Position numbers and translations under genes: made by a program. From Paramecium pentaurelia (Eukaryota; Ciliophora; Oligohymenophorea; Peniculida; Parameciidae): 64,000 bases of DNA. The notes beneath the pieces are model-generated. The model made no database searches. It was not told the DNA's origin and saw only the letters and a program-made list of their open reading frames with translations. Shown one piece after another: positions 12,201 to 23,945 of this stretch; position 1 is the stretch's first letter, and every line of letters begins with the position of its first letter. The DNA is taken from positions 323,173-387,172 of the forward strand of contig CAJJDO010000100.1 in NCBI GenBank assembly GCA_905183005.1, written 5' to 3'.

Positions 12201-14561
12201 ATCCTGAACATTCTGATTTTGACAAATGGGCCTAATATCTATTATCAAAATTATTAAATTATTTACCAGTATTAAGTAATATAACTGATGATGATAATAA
12301 TAAAATTATTTTAGATGATTAGAAAGGTGGAATATTATTAGAATTTGATTAAACATTTAAAAAGGTTGTTATATTAAAAAATAATTTGCTTAAACTTTGT
12401 GCTAAATTTATACATTTCTTATCTATTTCAAAGAATATTAATGTATTTGATTAAGTGATAATGCAAATAAATTAATTGTTAAAAAGAAATGAAAATGGAA
12501 TGTATGAGATTTTGAATATAATTTTGAAAGAATATCCCATCTCATTAGCACCAATAAGTGGTTTTCTTACTTTAAAAGCTATTAAAAAGTTAACAGCTAA
12601 AGATCCAAATACAGCATAAGCAGCTAGCAAATTATTTGGATTTCTAGTGCCAATATTAACTATTATGGATATACCATATTCTCCAATAACACCATAATTA
12701 ATTAATAAATTTTAAAAGGCAAAAGAATTTTAATTAGGATTTGGTAAGATGACAAAAGTGGATTATAAATTAGAAGGTGGAATTAAAGATCGTAGCATTT
12801 TAAGAGATTATTAATGGGATGGTATTAGATGGTTAGGATTCTTAATAAAATATAATTTACATGCGGCTTTATGTGATGATATGGGATTAGGAAAAACTAT
12901 TTAAACATTAGTAGTATTAGCAAATGAAGTATTTAAAAGAAAAAATGAAAATTTGGTTTCTCTTGTTGTTGCTCCAAGTACAGTGGTAGATCATTGGTAT
13001 GCAGAAACTAAAAAGTATATAAGTAATGCTGTGTTAAAACCACATATCTATGATGGAGTATTTTAAGGAAATCTTATTATGGTGTCTTACAATTAATTAT
13101 TAAAATTAAATCAAAATTTTCTTAATCAAGAATTTTATTTTTTAATATTAGATGAAGCTCATATTTTAAAGAATAGTAAAAATAAGACCAGTAGAGTAAT
13201 AAGGAGCCTAAAAGCAAAACATAAGATTGTTTTGTCTGGAACACCTGTTTAGAATCACTTATTAGAATTGTGGTCTCTTTTTGATATTTTATTACCTAAT
13301 TATTTAGGTGATGAAGAGTATTTTAAAAGAAACTTTTCTAAAGCATTTCATACAAATATCTTCTCATTAACAGAAGATGAAATTTTATTTGATGAATAAT
13401 AAATAAAGACATTACGTTTACTCCATAAAAAGGTTTTACCTTTTATTATGAGAAGAACTAAATAAGATGTATTACCACAATTACCAGCTAAAATAATAGG
13501 AGATTATTATTGTACTCTATCAGAACCTTTATAATCATAAATTTATTAGATTTTAGAATCAAATTCATTTTCTACTGATATTGAATAATAGATCACTAAA
13601 ACTTAAGGAGAATAAAAAAATAAAGTTTGTGAATCTGTTCTTAAATTATTACATAAATTAAGATAAGCTTTAGATCATCCAATTTTAGTTAGAAGTGTAA
13701 TATTACCTAATAAAAGACCAAAAAAAAAGGTAAAAACAGAAAATATTGAAATGTTGGCTGAATAAGAAATAAATTTATTGTTAGATAAATAAGAAAAGCC
13801 TGAAAGCTATAATCATTCAGGAAAGATGATTGCTTTGAAAGATATTTTACAATAATTGGGATTTCAATCAACAGATGATGTTCCTTAATAATAAACTCAA
13901 AGCGATTAAATTACAATTTATACAAATTTTAATAAAGTTTTAGTCTTTTCTAGGTTTAGAGCTGCTCTACAATTAATTGCTGAGTAATTATTAAAAGCAT
14001 AATTTCCAGGATTATAATATTTAATTTTAGATGGAAGTGTTCCATAAACTTAAAGATATCCTTTAGTGACTAAATTTAATGAAGATCCAGATATTCGTGT
14101 ATTACTTCTTACAACTTAAGTAGGTGGATTGGGATTGAATTTAAGTTCAGCTAATATTGTTATTATGTTTGATCATGATTATAATCCTGTAAATGATTAA
14201 TAAGCAATGGATAGAGCTCATAGAATTGGATAAAAAAATGTTGTTTAAGTTTTTAGATTAATTGTTAAGGATACTTTAGAAGAAAAGATTATGGGAATTT
14301 AAAGATTTAAATCAGCAATATCTAAAGCTATTGTAAATTAAGATAATGCTTCATTAAAATAAATGGAAAAAACAGATTTATTGTCTATGTTGGAATCTAC
14401 TGCTCAAGGAAACAATAAAGGTATTATATAAATATTAATATTCTATAGAAAAAAACAATGAAGAAGAATAAATTGAAAAATTAAGTGGCCCATATTCAAA
14501 GATTTTAGGATAACTTAAATTGGATCTATTAGAATAACTTAATTTTGACAAAGAGTATTGA
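9231..14561 (+). CDS. MOT1: Mot1/BTAF1-type Swi2/Snf2 ATPase, ~1,740 aa
   Basis: Mot1/BTAF1 uses ATP to strip TATA-binding protein from DNA in the nucleus. The N-terminal two-thirds is helical and HEAT-like. The C-terminal ATPase has motif I DDMGLGKTIQT, motif Ia VVAPSTVVDHW, the Walker B box LDEAH, motif III LSGTPVQNH, a Mot1-like insertion ending SGKMIALKDILQQLGF, and helicase-C motifs VFSRFRAAL, TTQVGGLGLNL and MDRAHRIGQ. The length fits the family. Introns include 9467-9491 and a 28-nt one near 14421-14448, after which the protein ends ...LEQLNFDKEY. Around 11747-11800 I could not find a splice that keeps frame (one base out), although protein-like sequence continues on both sides; a missed exon boundary or a single-base error is likely. 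Family assignment is firm. Confidence 0.93.
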
Positions 14562-14881
14562 TATTCTACATTAATTGTATATTTCATAACCTTTAATCAT
14601 AAATTTCTTATTATCTTTTTAGAAATCATTTATATAAATAAATACTTTTACTCAAATTCAATTTTTGTTTATTATTAATTTAAGTATAATTGTTTAACTA
14701 TAATTAAGAATTTTCTTAATTAAACTAATCATTTATTTCATTTTTCTAGTAAACTTTGTTTTTTTTATAGAAATAAGATAAATTTCACTAATAAGAAGTT
14801 TTTTTATCATATACAATTTTGAATAATAATTGAAATTTTATATATATATATTTAATATTTAATTGATCTTGAATATAAAAG
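14562..14881. other. Intergenic, no gene recognised
   Basis: About 320 bp of AT-rich sequence with a TA repeat near 14840-14855, between two plus-strand genes. Nothing coding seen. Confidence 0.5.
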
Positions 14882-16086
14882 ATGCTAGAATAATCTGGAC
14901 ATACGAAAGCCCATTCAGAAGGATTTTAGACTGTTTTTGAGTCTGATATAGAAAGTTTACAAAAGTTTAACTTAAATCTAAAAATATAGAAGACCTAAAT
15001 CAAGTTCTTAAGAAAACTATAAGAAATTATTTGAGATAGTTAAAGATTGCTCTCATTCGAAATTACAACAAGCACACTCAGATGAAATTCCAGAATTTGA
15101 TTCTTTAGAGGATTCATGCTAGATTAGACCCTCTGTGTGTACAAATAAATCAAGCAAATAAAGCTAAGAACGTGAAGAGAAATTATTCGAAAAAGAATTA
15201 TTATCGCCTTAGAATGAAGATGATTATAAATTAATAGCAATGAGTGAAAGAGAACAGTGTAAATTGCCTTCTATTATAATGAAAAATGGGGGATGTTACA
15301 CTGGATACTGGTACAAAAAAAAACCTTAAGGTTAAGGAGAATACAAATTTGCAGATTAAAGTAGATATAATGGTGAAGTAATACAATTAATAATCAATAT
15401 AGTGGTCAAATGGATATGCAAGTGGAAAAGGCAAATTTTTTGATACAGAAGGTGGATATTATTGTGGAGATTTCCATTTGAATTATATGCATGGGAAAGG
15501 AGTGTATAATTATTCAGATGGGTCTATATATGATGGTAAATGAATTTTTTAATATTTTTTCAGGATAATGGTTTAATGATAAATATAATGGATATGGTAT
15601 TGAAGTAAAAAGTGATTCTCATTATAAAGGTATTTTCACAATAATCATTAGGTTAATTTCGTAATGGCTTAAAACATGGTCACGGAATCTTAGTTTTTAG
15701 TAATAAAGAAAAATATGAAGGTTCGTTCATAAATGGTTAATTTGAAGGAAAAGGAACATTTGTAGTTTTTGATATAATATTAAAAGATGTGGCCAGATGG
15801 AAGAAGATACCAAGGAGATTGGAAAAATGGAATGATGCATGGTCAAGGAATATTATAATGGTCTGATGGTACTATTCTATTATTAAGATTTATAGGTCGA
15901 GTTTATGTTGGTTAATATGTAAATGATAAGAGATAAGGTTTCGGAACATTTCAATTTGCTGATGGTCGAAAATATTCTGGTTAATGGATGAATGGATTGT
16001 AACATGGACTTGGAGAGTTTACAGAATAACATGGTTAAATTACAAAGGGAATATGGAGAGAAGGTAAATTATTTTCTCTTATTTGA
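14882..16086 (+). CDS. MORN-repeat protein, 359 aa
   Basis: About eight MORN repeats (Y-x-G-x-W/F-x-x-G-x-x-x-G-x-G), for example WSNGYASGKGKF, GDFHLNYMHGKGVYNY, GQFRNGLKHGHGILVF, GDWKNGMMHGQGIL and GQWMNGLQHGLGEF, follow a ~130-residue polar N-terminus rich in Ser/Glu/Lys. MORN arrays bind membranes or act as cytoskeletal scaffolds; no kinase or other catalytic domain is attached. Five introns fit the frame: 14965-14989 (starts GTT), one of 25 nt near 15379, 28 nt near 15538, 22 nt near 15630, and 15762-15786 (ends AAG). With these removed the length is a multiple of three. It ends 22 bp from the convergent SDR-SCP2 gene. Confidence 0.88.
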
Positions 16087-16108
16087 TTAAATAATACTAA
16101 TATATTTC

Positions 16109-17513
16109 TCATAATTTTGCTTAAGAATATTTGGCTAAATTTTCTGGTGTTGGAGCTGGGAATAGGCTAGGTGTAAATAGAGTTCTATTAAAATAATAAA
16201 ATAATCTATTACGCTTTTTTCATATTTCCTTTTATTTTCATCAAACCCTTTAAAAAAGCTTCATTTGCTTATAATTTACCCTAACAAACTCTCTCAAAAT
16301 CATCATCAATCATATTAAATGTAGCATCACCCTATTCTTTACCTTCTTTTATTGATCCTTAACCATTCTTCAAATCAATTACCCAAGATTTAATTACTGG
16401 ACCTCCTTTTTATAAAATTATTTCAAAATTGAACACTCCTTAAATTTTAGGTATTAAATCCTTTCCTTCTCCTCTATCTAAAAATGCTCTCATTAAATTA
16501 AATATTTTCTCTGCTTTCAAAGTTACATTAGTTGGTTATGTATTCTATGATGGACTTGTTGATTTAGCTTTACCCTCCTTTTATTATTTCATAAATTCTT
16601 CTTTGTTAAAGAATATTTCAAATATTTCAGATGAAGTTTAAGGATGGTAAACATTAGTACCAAATCCTGATACTTCATCCCATTTCTCCTTTACATCTTC
16701 AGGAGTAAATGGAGTATCAAAGAAATATCCTTAATTTCTTTACCATCTTAATTTTGATATATAACCTGCTCCTAATTCAAAAATAGATCCTGTTTCTTTG
16801 CAATCTTCATGAGACAACCATGCTACAAGTGGTACAATATAATCTGGTTTAAGACTAGAAAGAACCTCCTTACTCATTACAGTTTCAGTAAGTCGACTTG
16901 CAGCAACAGGACAAATAGAATTTACAAATATATTTCTTTTTAAGCCTTCTCTTGAGAGTGCAAGGGTTAAACCATGTGTAGCCAATTTAGCTGAACTGTA
17001 ATTAGTTTATCCAAATACACCATACACTCCTGATGCTGATGATGTATTAATTATTCTTCCATATTTCTATTCTCTCATATATGGCCATGCTGCTTTTGAA
17101 CATGCATATGTTCCTTTAAGATGAACCTAAGGTTTTAATAAAAAAAGTATTACTTTATAAATTAAATCCCAATCTTCATCTTTCATTTTTTCAAATGAAA
17201 CATCTCTGAGAATCCCTGCATTATTAATTAAAATATCAATTTTTCCAAATGTTTTAATTGCAGTTTCAATTATTCTCTCACCAAACTCTACACTGTCATA
17301 ATTTGCAACTGCAATTCCTCCAGCAGCCTTTATTTCCTCAACAACTTTATCAGCTGCTGAAGAAGAAGCTCCTGTTCCTTTCATAGAACCACCTAAATCA
17401 TTGACAACTACTTTTGCTCCCTTTTTTCCATAAAAAAGAGCGTATTCTTTGCCCAAACCATTACCAGCTCCAGTGATAACCACTACCTTTCCATCAAATC
17501 TTAATGCACTCAT
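16109..17513 (-). CDS. Peroxisomal SDR-SCP2 protein, MFE-2/HSD17B4-like but lacking hydratase, 449 aa
   Basis: The N-terminal ~300 residues are an MFE-2-type short-chain dehydrogenase: NAD-binding TGAGNGLGKEYAL, VNDLGG, NNAG, and the active-site Tyr/Lys in NYSSAKL, with the substrate-side VNSICPVAASRLTETV. A linker leads to a C-terminal SCP2 sterol-carrier domain (NLMRAFL..., GPVIKSWVIDLKNGQGSI). MFE-2 oxidises 3-hydroxyacyl-CoA in peroxisomal beta-oxidation; this protein has no hydratase-2 domain between SDR and SCP2. Introns are 17127-17153 (27 nt) and 16185-16212 (28 nt). The second intron is decisive: splicing it gives the end AKYSQAKL, a PTS1 peroxisomal signal, and TGA at 16109. Without it the frame would run into the MORN gene. 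Confidence 0.92.
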
Positions 17514-18362
17514 AATTATTTAATGTAATTTGAATTCTAGGAGATATTGAGTAATATATAGATCGCTATTAGAAATCGTGCGTCATTTCTTTAGTAATGA
17601 TTCAATTATTTTATCATATATAATGTAAAAAATAATAATAAATATAATACATAATATCAATTGTTTCTTTATCATATAATAAGATATTATGTTAATCAAA
17701 AACAATCTAAATTCAAGATAAGAAATCATAATTTCTAAGCAAGATAATTTGATGCTTTCACAAAGTATTATTTGTAATTAAGAAAATTGATTTTATGAAA
17801 TTAATATTTTAGAATAAACTAATTAAAAAAATAATTATAACAATATGTTGTAAATAACTAATAATACCAATAATTATTAAATATGATATGAGGTTTTTTG
17901 AATTAAGATGTATTTATAGTTTTAATGGAATAAAATAATATATTTTCCAATAAAATAACCATCTAATTAAATTTTCTAACTACATGTAATTTGCTTTATT
18001 AAAAGATTGATAATGTGAAAATCTCTAATAGATTAAATCTTTTGTGTTTCTATATGTTCTAATGTTCTAATTGTAAGGTAAACTTATTATTCTAACATTT
18101 ACAAAATAGATTAAATTTTTGTTTGATAAATTTTTAAATGGAGACTTCTGTAGATTTTAGATATATAGAAATTCAAAAATTCAATAATATTAAAGATCTT
18201 ATTGGAATAAGTATAAGTAAAATTAGGTTAAGTTAGAACTTACTTGAAAATAATATATTATAATTTCATGATATTGTTTCTTTTTAGGCTAATATGAATT
18301 GTTATGAAATAATTACATTTATATAAGTCACTAAATTAATAATATATATAGTTTCGATTAAA
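17514..18362. other. Intergenic or possible 5' extension of the next gene
   Basis: About 850 bp. The first 600 bp show nothing. From an ATG at 18138 a TGA-free frame of 75 codons runs in phase into the gene at 18363, so the downstream gene could start earlier, but the extension is low-complexity and hydrophobic and 75 TGA-free codons are not rare in this composition. Confidence 0.4.
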
Positions 18363-19118
18363 ATGAGAAGTTCACGGAAATCACCTCAAAAGATGAAAGC
18401 CTTCAATATACTACATCTTGAACATGTAGCAAATCGAATTGATCAATTACTCAATCCTACTTAGAGAGAGTAATTTACTTAGATGAGACAAATCAAACCA
18501 GGAATCAAATTTGTCATTAACAATAAATTAACTCCCTATAAATAAAGACAATCGGTTTTTGAATAAATTTAATCATCTCGATCAAGTATCATTCAAACTC
18601 AAGATAGATAGAGAAGGTAGAATAACAACTCTTCAAAAAGTTCATCATTTTTGGAAAAAAAAATAAATTAATTAAAAAAAGAACTAGGTGATTTATAAAA
18701 AGCTCGAAAATTTGAAAAAACTAAACCTATGTATTCAGTTCACAAGATGGCACTTTACAATAATCTATAAGAAACACCATAGGATTAAAAATTATTGATT
18801 ATAGACAAGAAACCATAATCAGCCAGGAAGATTATTGATAAATCAATTGAAGAATTGAATGGTCCTTTTAAAAAGAAACCATAATAACATATGTTTTTCT
18901 AAAATATAGTTATTGAAAACTCATTAAATCATATAGATATTAGTATACCTACTCCTGAAATCAAAGCAAAAATTAAAGTTGTACCTTCACAATAAAGAAG
19001 TGTGAGCTAAGGTTTAATAACTTAATAAAAAAGACCAATAAAGATATGTAAAAATGATCTTATTGAATTCAAAGGATGGGATGTTGAAGAAGAAGATGAT
19101 TACTTAAGATTAGGATGA
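18363..19118 (+). CDS. Hypothetical basic protein, 251 aa
   Basis: Single intronless frame, MRSSRKSPQKMKAFN to ...EEEDDYLRLG. Highly basic and Gln/Ser-rich N-terminal half with a short helical KINQLKKELGDLQKARK stretch, acidic C-terminal tail, no membrane segments or catalytic motif. It is followed after 26 bp by the proteasome gene on the same strand. Start chosen at the ATG opening the basic region; an in-frame upstream ATG at 18138 is possible. Not recognised. Confidence 0.75.
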
Positions 19119-19144
19119 ATTTTTAATATTATTTTTTTTAAATA

Positions 19145-19895
19145 ATGTCATACGACACAGCACTCACAGTATTTTCTCCAGATGGTTAATTATTCTAAGT
19201 AGAATATGCAATGGAAGCAGTTAAAAGAGGTCTTTGTTGCGTTGGTGTAAGAGGAAAAGATGCCATAATATTGGGAGTAGAAAAGAAAGCCACATCTAAA
19301 TTGTAAGATGTTAAAACAATTAAGAAAGTATATTAATTGGGTATTTAATACATATATATCTAGATCATAATCTTTGTATGACTTTTTCTGGATTGAATGC
19401 AGATGCAAGAATCTTGGCAAATCAAACTAGATTATAATGTTAATAATACAAGATTTACTACGAAGATGATCCTTCTGTTGATTATATTGCTAAATTTACT
19501 AGTCAACAATAATAAAAATTTACTTAAAGAGGAGGTGCTAGACCTTATGGAATTTCAACTCTTATTGCAGGATTTAGTAATAATAAACCAAAGCTATTCT
19601 AAACTGATCCTTCAGGAGCTTGTTCAGAATGGAAAGCAACTTCATTGGGAAAGAGTGCCAAATAAGTCAAAGATTTCTTAGAGAAACATTGGAGAGAAGG
19701 TTTACATGAGAAAGATGCACTTTTACTTACAACTAAAGTAAATATATATATTTTATTTGAAAATAGGCTTTAATGGATGTTGTTGAGAGTGGTAATAAAA
19801 ATATTGAATTATGTGTTATTAGAAAGAATGAATGTTGGTTTTTGAATGAAAACGAGGTTGAAGAATTAACAAAAATAACAGCTTAATTATAATGA
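19145..19895 (+). CDS. 20S proteasome alpha-type subunit (alpha-4/PSMA7-like), 232 aa
   Basis: Structural outer-ring subunit of the 20S proteasome. The N-terminus MSYDTALTVFSPDGQLFQVE is the alpha-subunit signature, followed by YAMEAVKRG, GVEKKATSKLQD, CMTFSGLNADARIL, RPYGISTLIAGF, LFQTDPSGACSEWKATSLG and GNKNIELCVI. The SYD...TVFSPDG start and KLQD.KT.KK pattern fit the alpha-4 (PSMA7) class best. Introns: 23 nt near 19340-19362 and 29 nt near 19738-19766; the spliced length is a multiple of three. The C-terminal tail is shorter than in animal PSMA7, stopping soon after EVEELTKI. Alpha subunits have no catalytic Thr, as here. Confidence 0.95.
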
Positions 19896-20241
19896 AAATT
19901 GATATGATAAAAAATGTTATTGGGAACAAAAATTAATTTATATATATATATTTACATATGAATGATTTCTTAAATTGAGAGAATAAAATTAAAAATAATA
20001 TTTATCATAATTGTAAGGTGAGTTGTATTTTGATTGTTATTTTATTTGAATTTAGCAAAGTCATCATTATAATAATTTGTATGTTAAATGAATCAATTAA
20101 GATATTTATACATTTATATGATTGATTTAGTAATTTCAACAAATTATCTTTTGGAATGTCCTTAATTATTTTATTATATATATTAAATTATATATTATTC
20201 TACTATTTTCAATAATTTTGATATTAGATAAATTATAATTA
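19896..20241. other. Intergenic, no gene recognised
   Basis: About 346 bp of AT-rich DNA between the proteasome and AGC kinase genes; nothing coding seen. Confidence 0.5.
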
Positions 20242-21846
20242 ATGAAATAAGAGTCTTGGGATGATTTGCATCTTGCTAATGAAAAATCAATTACAAAAAT
20301 TTTAGAGCCAGGAGAATATGTTTTATTTTCTAGTTTGCTCTACAAATTTAATGAAGTTAATAAAAGATAAGAAAGAACAATTCTCATTACAACACATAAT
20401 CTATATAATCTCTCGAAATTGAGTATCAAAAGAAAAATTCCAATAAAAAGAGTATATGGCATAACCATAGGTTTGATTGGGACAGAATTTGTAGTACATG
20501 TTCCTGAAGAATATGATTATCGATATTCAAGTTCAGAAAGAAGAGATTATGCAGTACTGTGTATAATAAAAGCTTATTGTTAATAAAATAAAGGAGCTGC
20601 ACTTCCAATATTCTATAAAGATGAACTCACTCTAACTGCATATACTACAACAAAAGTGGATAAAAAAAAGGGTATTAATAGGTTACCAACAACTGGATCA
20701 GAATTGATGAATGAAGAATAATACAGAAAAAGATTAGATTCCTAAACAGAAGAACGATTAAAAACAAGAGCAAAGACATCAACATTGTATGCAAAATAGA
20801 AAGGTGAAGCTGTTACAATAGATGATTTTGATTTAATAAAAGTATTAGGTAGAGGAGCATATGGTAAAGTTATGTTGGTAGAGAAAAAGAGTGATAAATA
20901 GTATTATGCAATGAAATCAATACGTAAAGAAGATATAGCAGATCCTGAATAATTAGAACATACAAAAACTGAAAGAATAGTTTTAGAACATGTAAATCAT
21001 CCATTTTTAGTCTCATTAAATTGGGCATTTTAAACTCCTGAAAAGTTATTTTTTGTTACTTAATTTATGAAAGGTGGTGAATTATTTTAACATCTTAAAC
21101 ATGTAAAAAGATTTGAAGAAAATAGAACAAAATTTTATGTTTCTGAAATTGTAAATTCTTATTCTTATTTATAAATAGATTTTAGCATTAGAACATTTAC
21201 ATTCAAAAAATATTATATATAGAGATTTAAAACCAGAAAATGTATTATTAGATGATTAAGGTCATTTATGTTTAACAGATTTTGGTATGGCCAAAATATT
21301 AAAAAAAAATGAATTAACTAAATCATTCTGTGGTACACCTGAATATTTGGCTCCTGAAATTCTTCTTGAAATTGGACATTCTATGGCTGCTGATTGGTGG
21401 GCTTTAGGAATACTTACTTATGAAATGTTATATGCACTTCCACCATTTTACAACAAAAATTAAGATTTAATGTTTAAACAAATTTAAACAAAAGATATTA
21501 ATTTTCCTACTACTCCTTAGATTTCTAATGAAGCAAAAGATTTTATCTAAAAAGTATTACTATAAATCTTATATATTATTAGTTAACAATCAAAGATCCA
21601 AAACTTAGATTAGGATATAATAAAACAGATGATGTCAAAAATCATATATGGTTAAAGGGAGTTAATTGGGAGAAACTTTTAAAAAAAGAGATTGAAACTC
21701 CATTTAAACCTTAAATATAAGGAGATGCATGGCTTGAAAATTTTGATAAATAATTTACTGCAGAAGAGGCAATAAATTCTTATGCACCTGAAAATAATTT
21801 AGTCAATTAAGATGAATTCAGAGAGTTCGACTATTATTAAAAATGA
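20242..21846 (+). CDS. AGC-family Ser/Thr kinase with N-terminal TH1-like domain, 515 aa
   Basis: Residues ~20-140 resemble a myosin-tail-homology-1/PH-like lipid-binding module (YVLFSSLLYKFN, ERTILITTHNLYNLSK, IPIKRVYGITIG). The kinase follows: Gly loop LGRGAYGKVMLV, Lys YYAMKSIRK, catalytic IIYRDLKPENVLLD, LTDFGMAK, activation loop TKSFCGTPEYLAPEIL, DWWALGILTYEML. The AGC tail ends with a hydrophobic motif, FREFDYY, with Tyr where many AGC kinases have Ser/Thr in F-x-x-F-[ST]-[FY]. Introns 21151-21178 (28 nt) and 21554-21582 (29 nt); length is then a multiple of three. The N-terminal domain suggests membrane recruitment by lipid, which is inference. Confidence 0.9.
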
Positions 21847-21869
21847 AATATATATCAAGTAGAATTGAA

Positions 21870-23351
21870 TCATTAATTAATTATGAATTAGTGTTATAAC
21901 AAATGCATAGCAGTTGGTCTCTATTTATGATCCCTTTATAAGCAAATTCTTATAAAAGATTATAGATCTTGATCCAAATCATCAGGTATTAGAGGAAGTG
22001 CATTATCGGTGATAATATATAAAAGAGCACTCAAAGGATTATCAAAATTGTGTTCATGCCATGGTTTATTTCCTGTGGCCATTTCCAAAACAGTGCATCC
22101 AAATGACCAAATATCACTAGCTCTGCAATTCTCATCTTAACTAGCAACCTGAAATTATATAAGACATTATTACTTCAGGAGCCATATATGGAATACTTCC
22201 TTTAAGAGAATGTAAGATGTCTCCACTCTATTTAGAACGTTAAATAGTTTTTTCTTTAATTTTGCTACATCCAAAATCTCCTAATTTAATTTCACCATCA
22301 ACTCCTAATAATAAATTAGCTCCTTTAATATCTCTATGTATTATATTATTTTCATGTAAATAAGCTATTGCTTATAATATTTATTTTGAGTATGAACGAA
22401 TTGTATTAATAGAAAGGGGCCCAAACTTTTCGATTAATTAAGTTAAGGTTCCTATTATAATGATATTTAAAATACCTTATGATAAATATTCTAAATATAA
22501 TAACCAATAATCTTCATTTTCACAATTCCATACATAACGGATTATGTTTTAATGTTTAATACTTTTCAGTAAATCAATTTCACTTTTCAATCCTTTTAAA
22601 TCTTCCTAATCAAAGTCTCCTCTAAGATTTATCTTTTTCACAGCATAAATCTTTCCAGTTTAATTTTCTTATGCTATATAAACTTATCCAAATGAACCAG
22701 CACCAATCATTTCCCCTTCAGTAAAAGTAGGAATTTTAGTGTTGAAATCAAACTAAGAATTTGAAGATGAATCTTAGCCTTATTTATTGGAATTTGAAGA
22801 TTCTAAAACAAACTTTTAAGAGCCTGATAAAGATTGATTCTTCATTGTTGTGAATCTATTCTCTATCACTTATTCATTTTATTAGAGTACTTCTTCCTTT
22901 ATTAATGTATCATCATTAAAGTCTATGTCAAAAAGAATCAATACCATTTATTGGGAACTCAAGCATTCTAACTGCAGGACTTTAAAATTTATTTATAATC
23001 TATTCTAATGGTTCCTAATTTGAAGTTTATAATTTTGATTGTCTATTCTAGAGTTTACGAATAATGAGACCCTATGCTCTTTATTTTTTAGCTGATGGAT
23101 AACCCTTCTCATTTTATGTATTGTCTGTAACAGGTCGAGTATCTTCCTTCTTCTCTATTGATTTCTTTTTCACTGTTGAGATTGATCTAAAAGCCGGGGG
23201 AATTTGAGCTGTTTTAGTTGGGTCAATTTTAACTCTGGGAGATAGAAGTGGTGGCAAGCCTGTATTACTAGAAATCTTAGGTTTACTTTTGACTAGAACT
23301 CATAGTTTGTACATTACTTTACATATCCCCTAACTTAGGGATGGAATTCAT
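21870..23351 (-). CDS. STE11/MAPKKK-like Ser/Thr kinase, 461 aa
   Basis: The N-terminal ~180 residues are low-complexity and basic. The C-terminal kinase has Gly loop IGAGSFGQVYIA, Lys YAVKKINL, LLKSIKHQNIIRYV, catalytic IIHRDIKGANLLLG (the HRDIKGAN form typical of STE/MAPKKK kinases), KLGDFGCSK, GSIPYMAPEV and DIWSFGCTVLEMATG. Four introns (25, 22, 24 and 25 nt) give a length divisible by three. It ends 23 bp from the convergent AGC kinase stop. Position as an upstream MAPK-cascade kinase follows from family; the input is unknown. Confidence 0.88.
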
Positions 23352-23393
23352 TATGTAATATTTAATATATTTTTATATTTTCCAATGAATGCT

Positions 23394-23909
23394 TCAATAA
23401 TTTAAAGTGGTTTCTGGACCTATGAAGGTATATTAATAGAATCCTCCTGCTTCATTGAAATATTTCTTAAAAATGTCATCCTTCACCAGAAGTGCTTCTT
23501 GCTAAAATGAATATATGTTTATTCAAATACCTCACTCTACTCAATAACAAACCATAATAATAAAGGATAGAATAACATCAATGAATTCCAGAAGACAGAT
23601 CCTATATGCCACCATTGACCATAATATCTAGATCAATTTAATAATCTACTTGTATTCCCAATTATCATAAGTGGTGATACCTTCCATTTAATAGGCACTA
23701 TAATGAGGATGTCCCATACCTTAGCCAGTCTTGGCCACATTGTCTGGGAGATAATATAATTTGAAGTGTATAGGAGGAGCAATCTCTTAAGGTGATCCTG
23801 ATTTATATAAAATTCAATCTTTACCTACTAATGCCCTACTGGCTGGATCATGATGATAATATCGTGATTATTTTTACAAAATTTGAGCATTCCTCAATAA
23901 TCTCTTCAT
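23394..23909 (-). CDS. Small probable mitochondrial membrane protein, 145 aa
   Basis: Starts MKRLLRNAQILQKQSRYYHH, an Arg-rich, acid-free N-terminus typical of a mitochondrial presequence. After a polar middle containing GQGMGHPHYSAYQMEGITTY there is one C-terminal membrane segment with the hydrophobic WHIGSVFWNSLMLFYPLLLW, then a polar tail. Three introns (27, 22 and 29 nt) restore the frame and a multiple-of-three length. Flanked at 42 and 36 bp by same-strand genes. The shape recalls accessory subunits of respiratory complexes, but no family is recognised. Confidence 0.75.
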
Positions 23910-23945
23910 ATTGTTTTATTAAAAGAAAATATTAATAATTTTATA

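Noticed and set aside
16120..16220. Possible extra C-terminal exon of the MORN gene (EYLAKFSGVGAG...)
   Set aside because: It would need a 62-nt intron and lies antisense to the last exon of the SDR-SCP2 gene, which gives the PTS1 AKL; the MORN frame ends properly at 16086.
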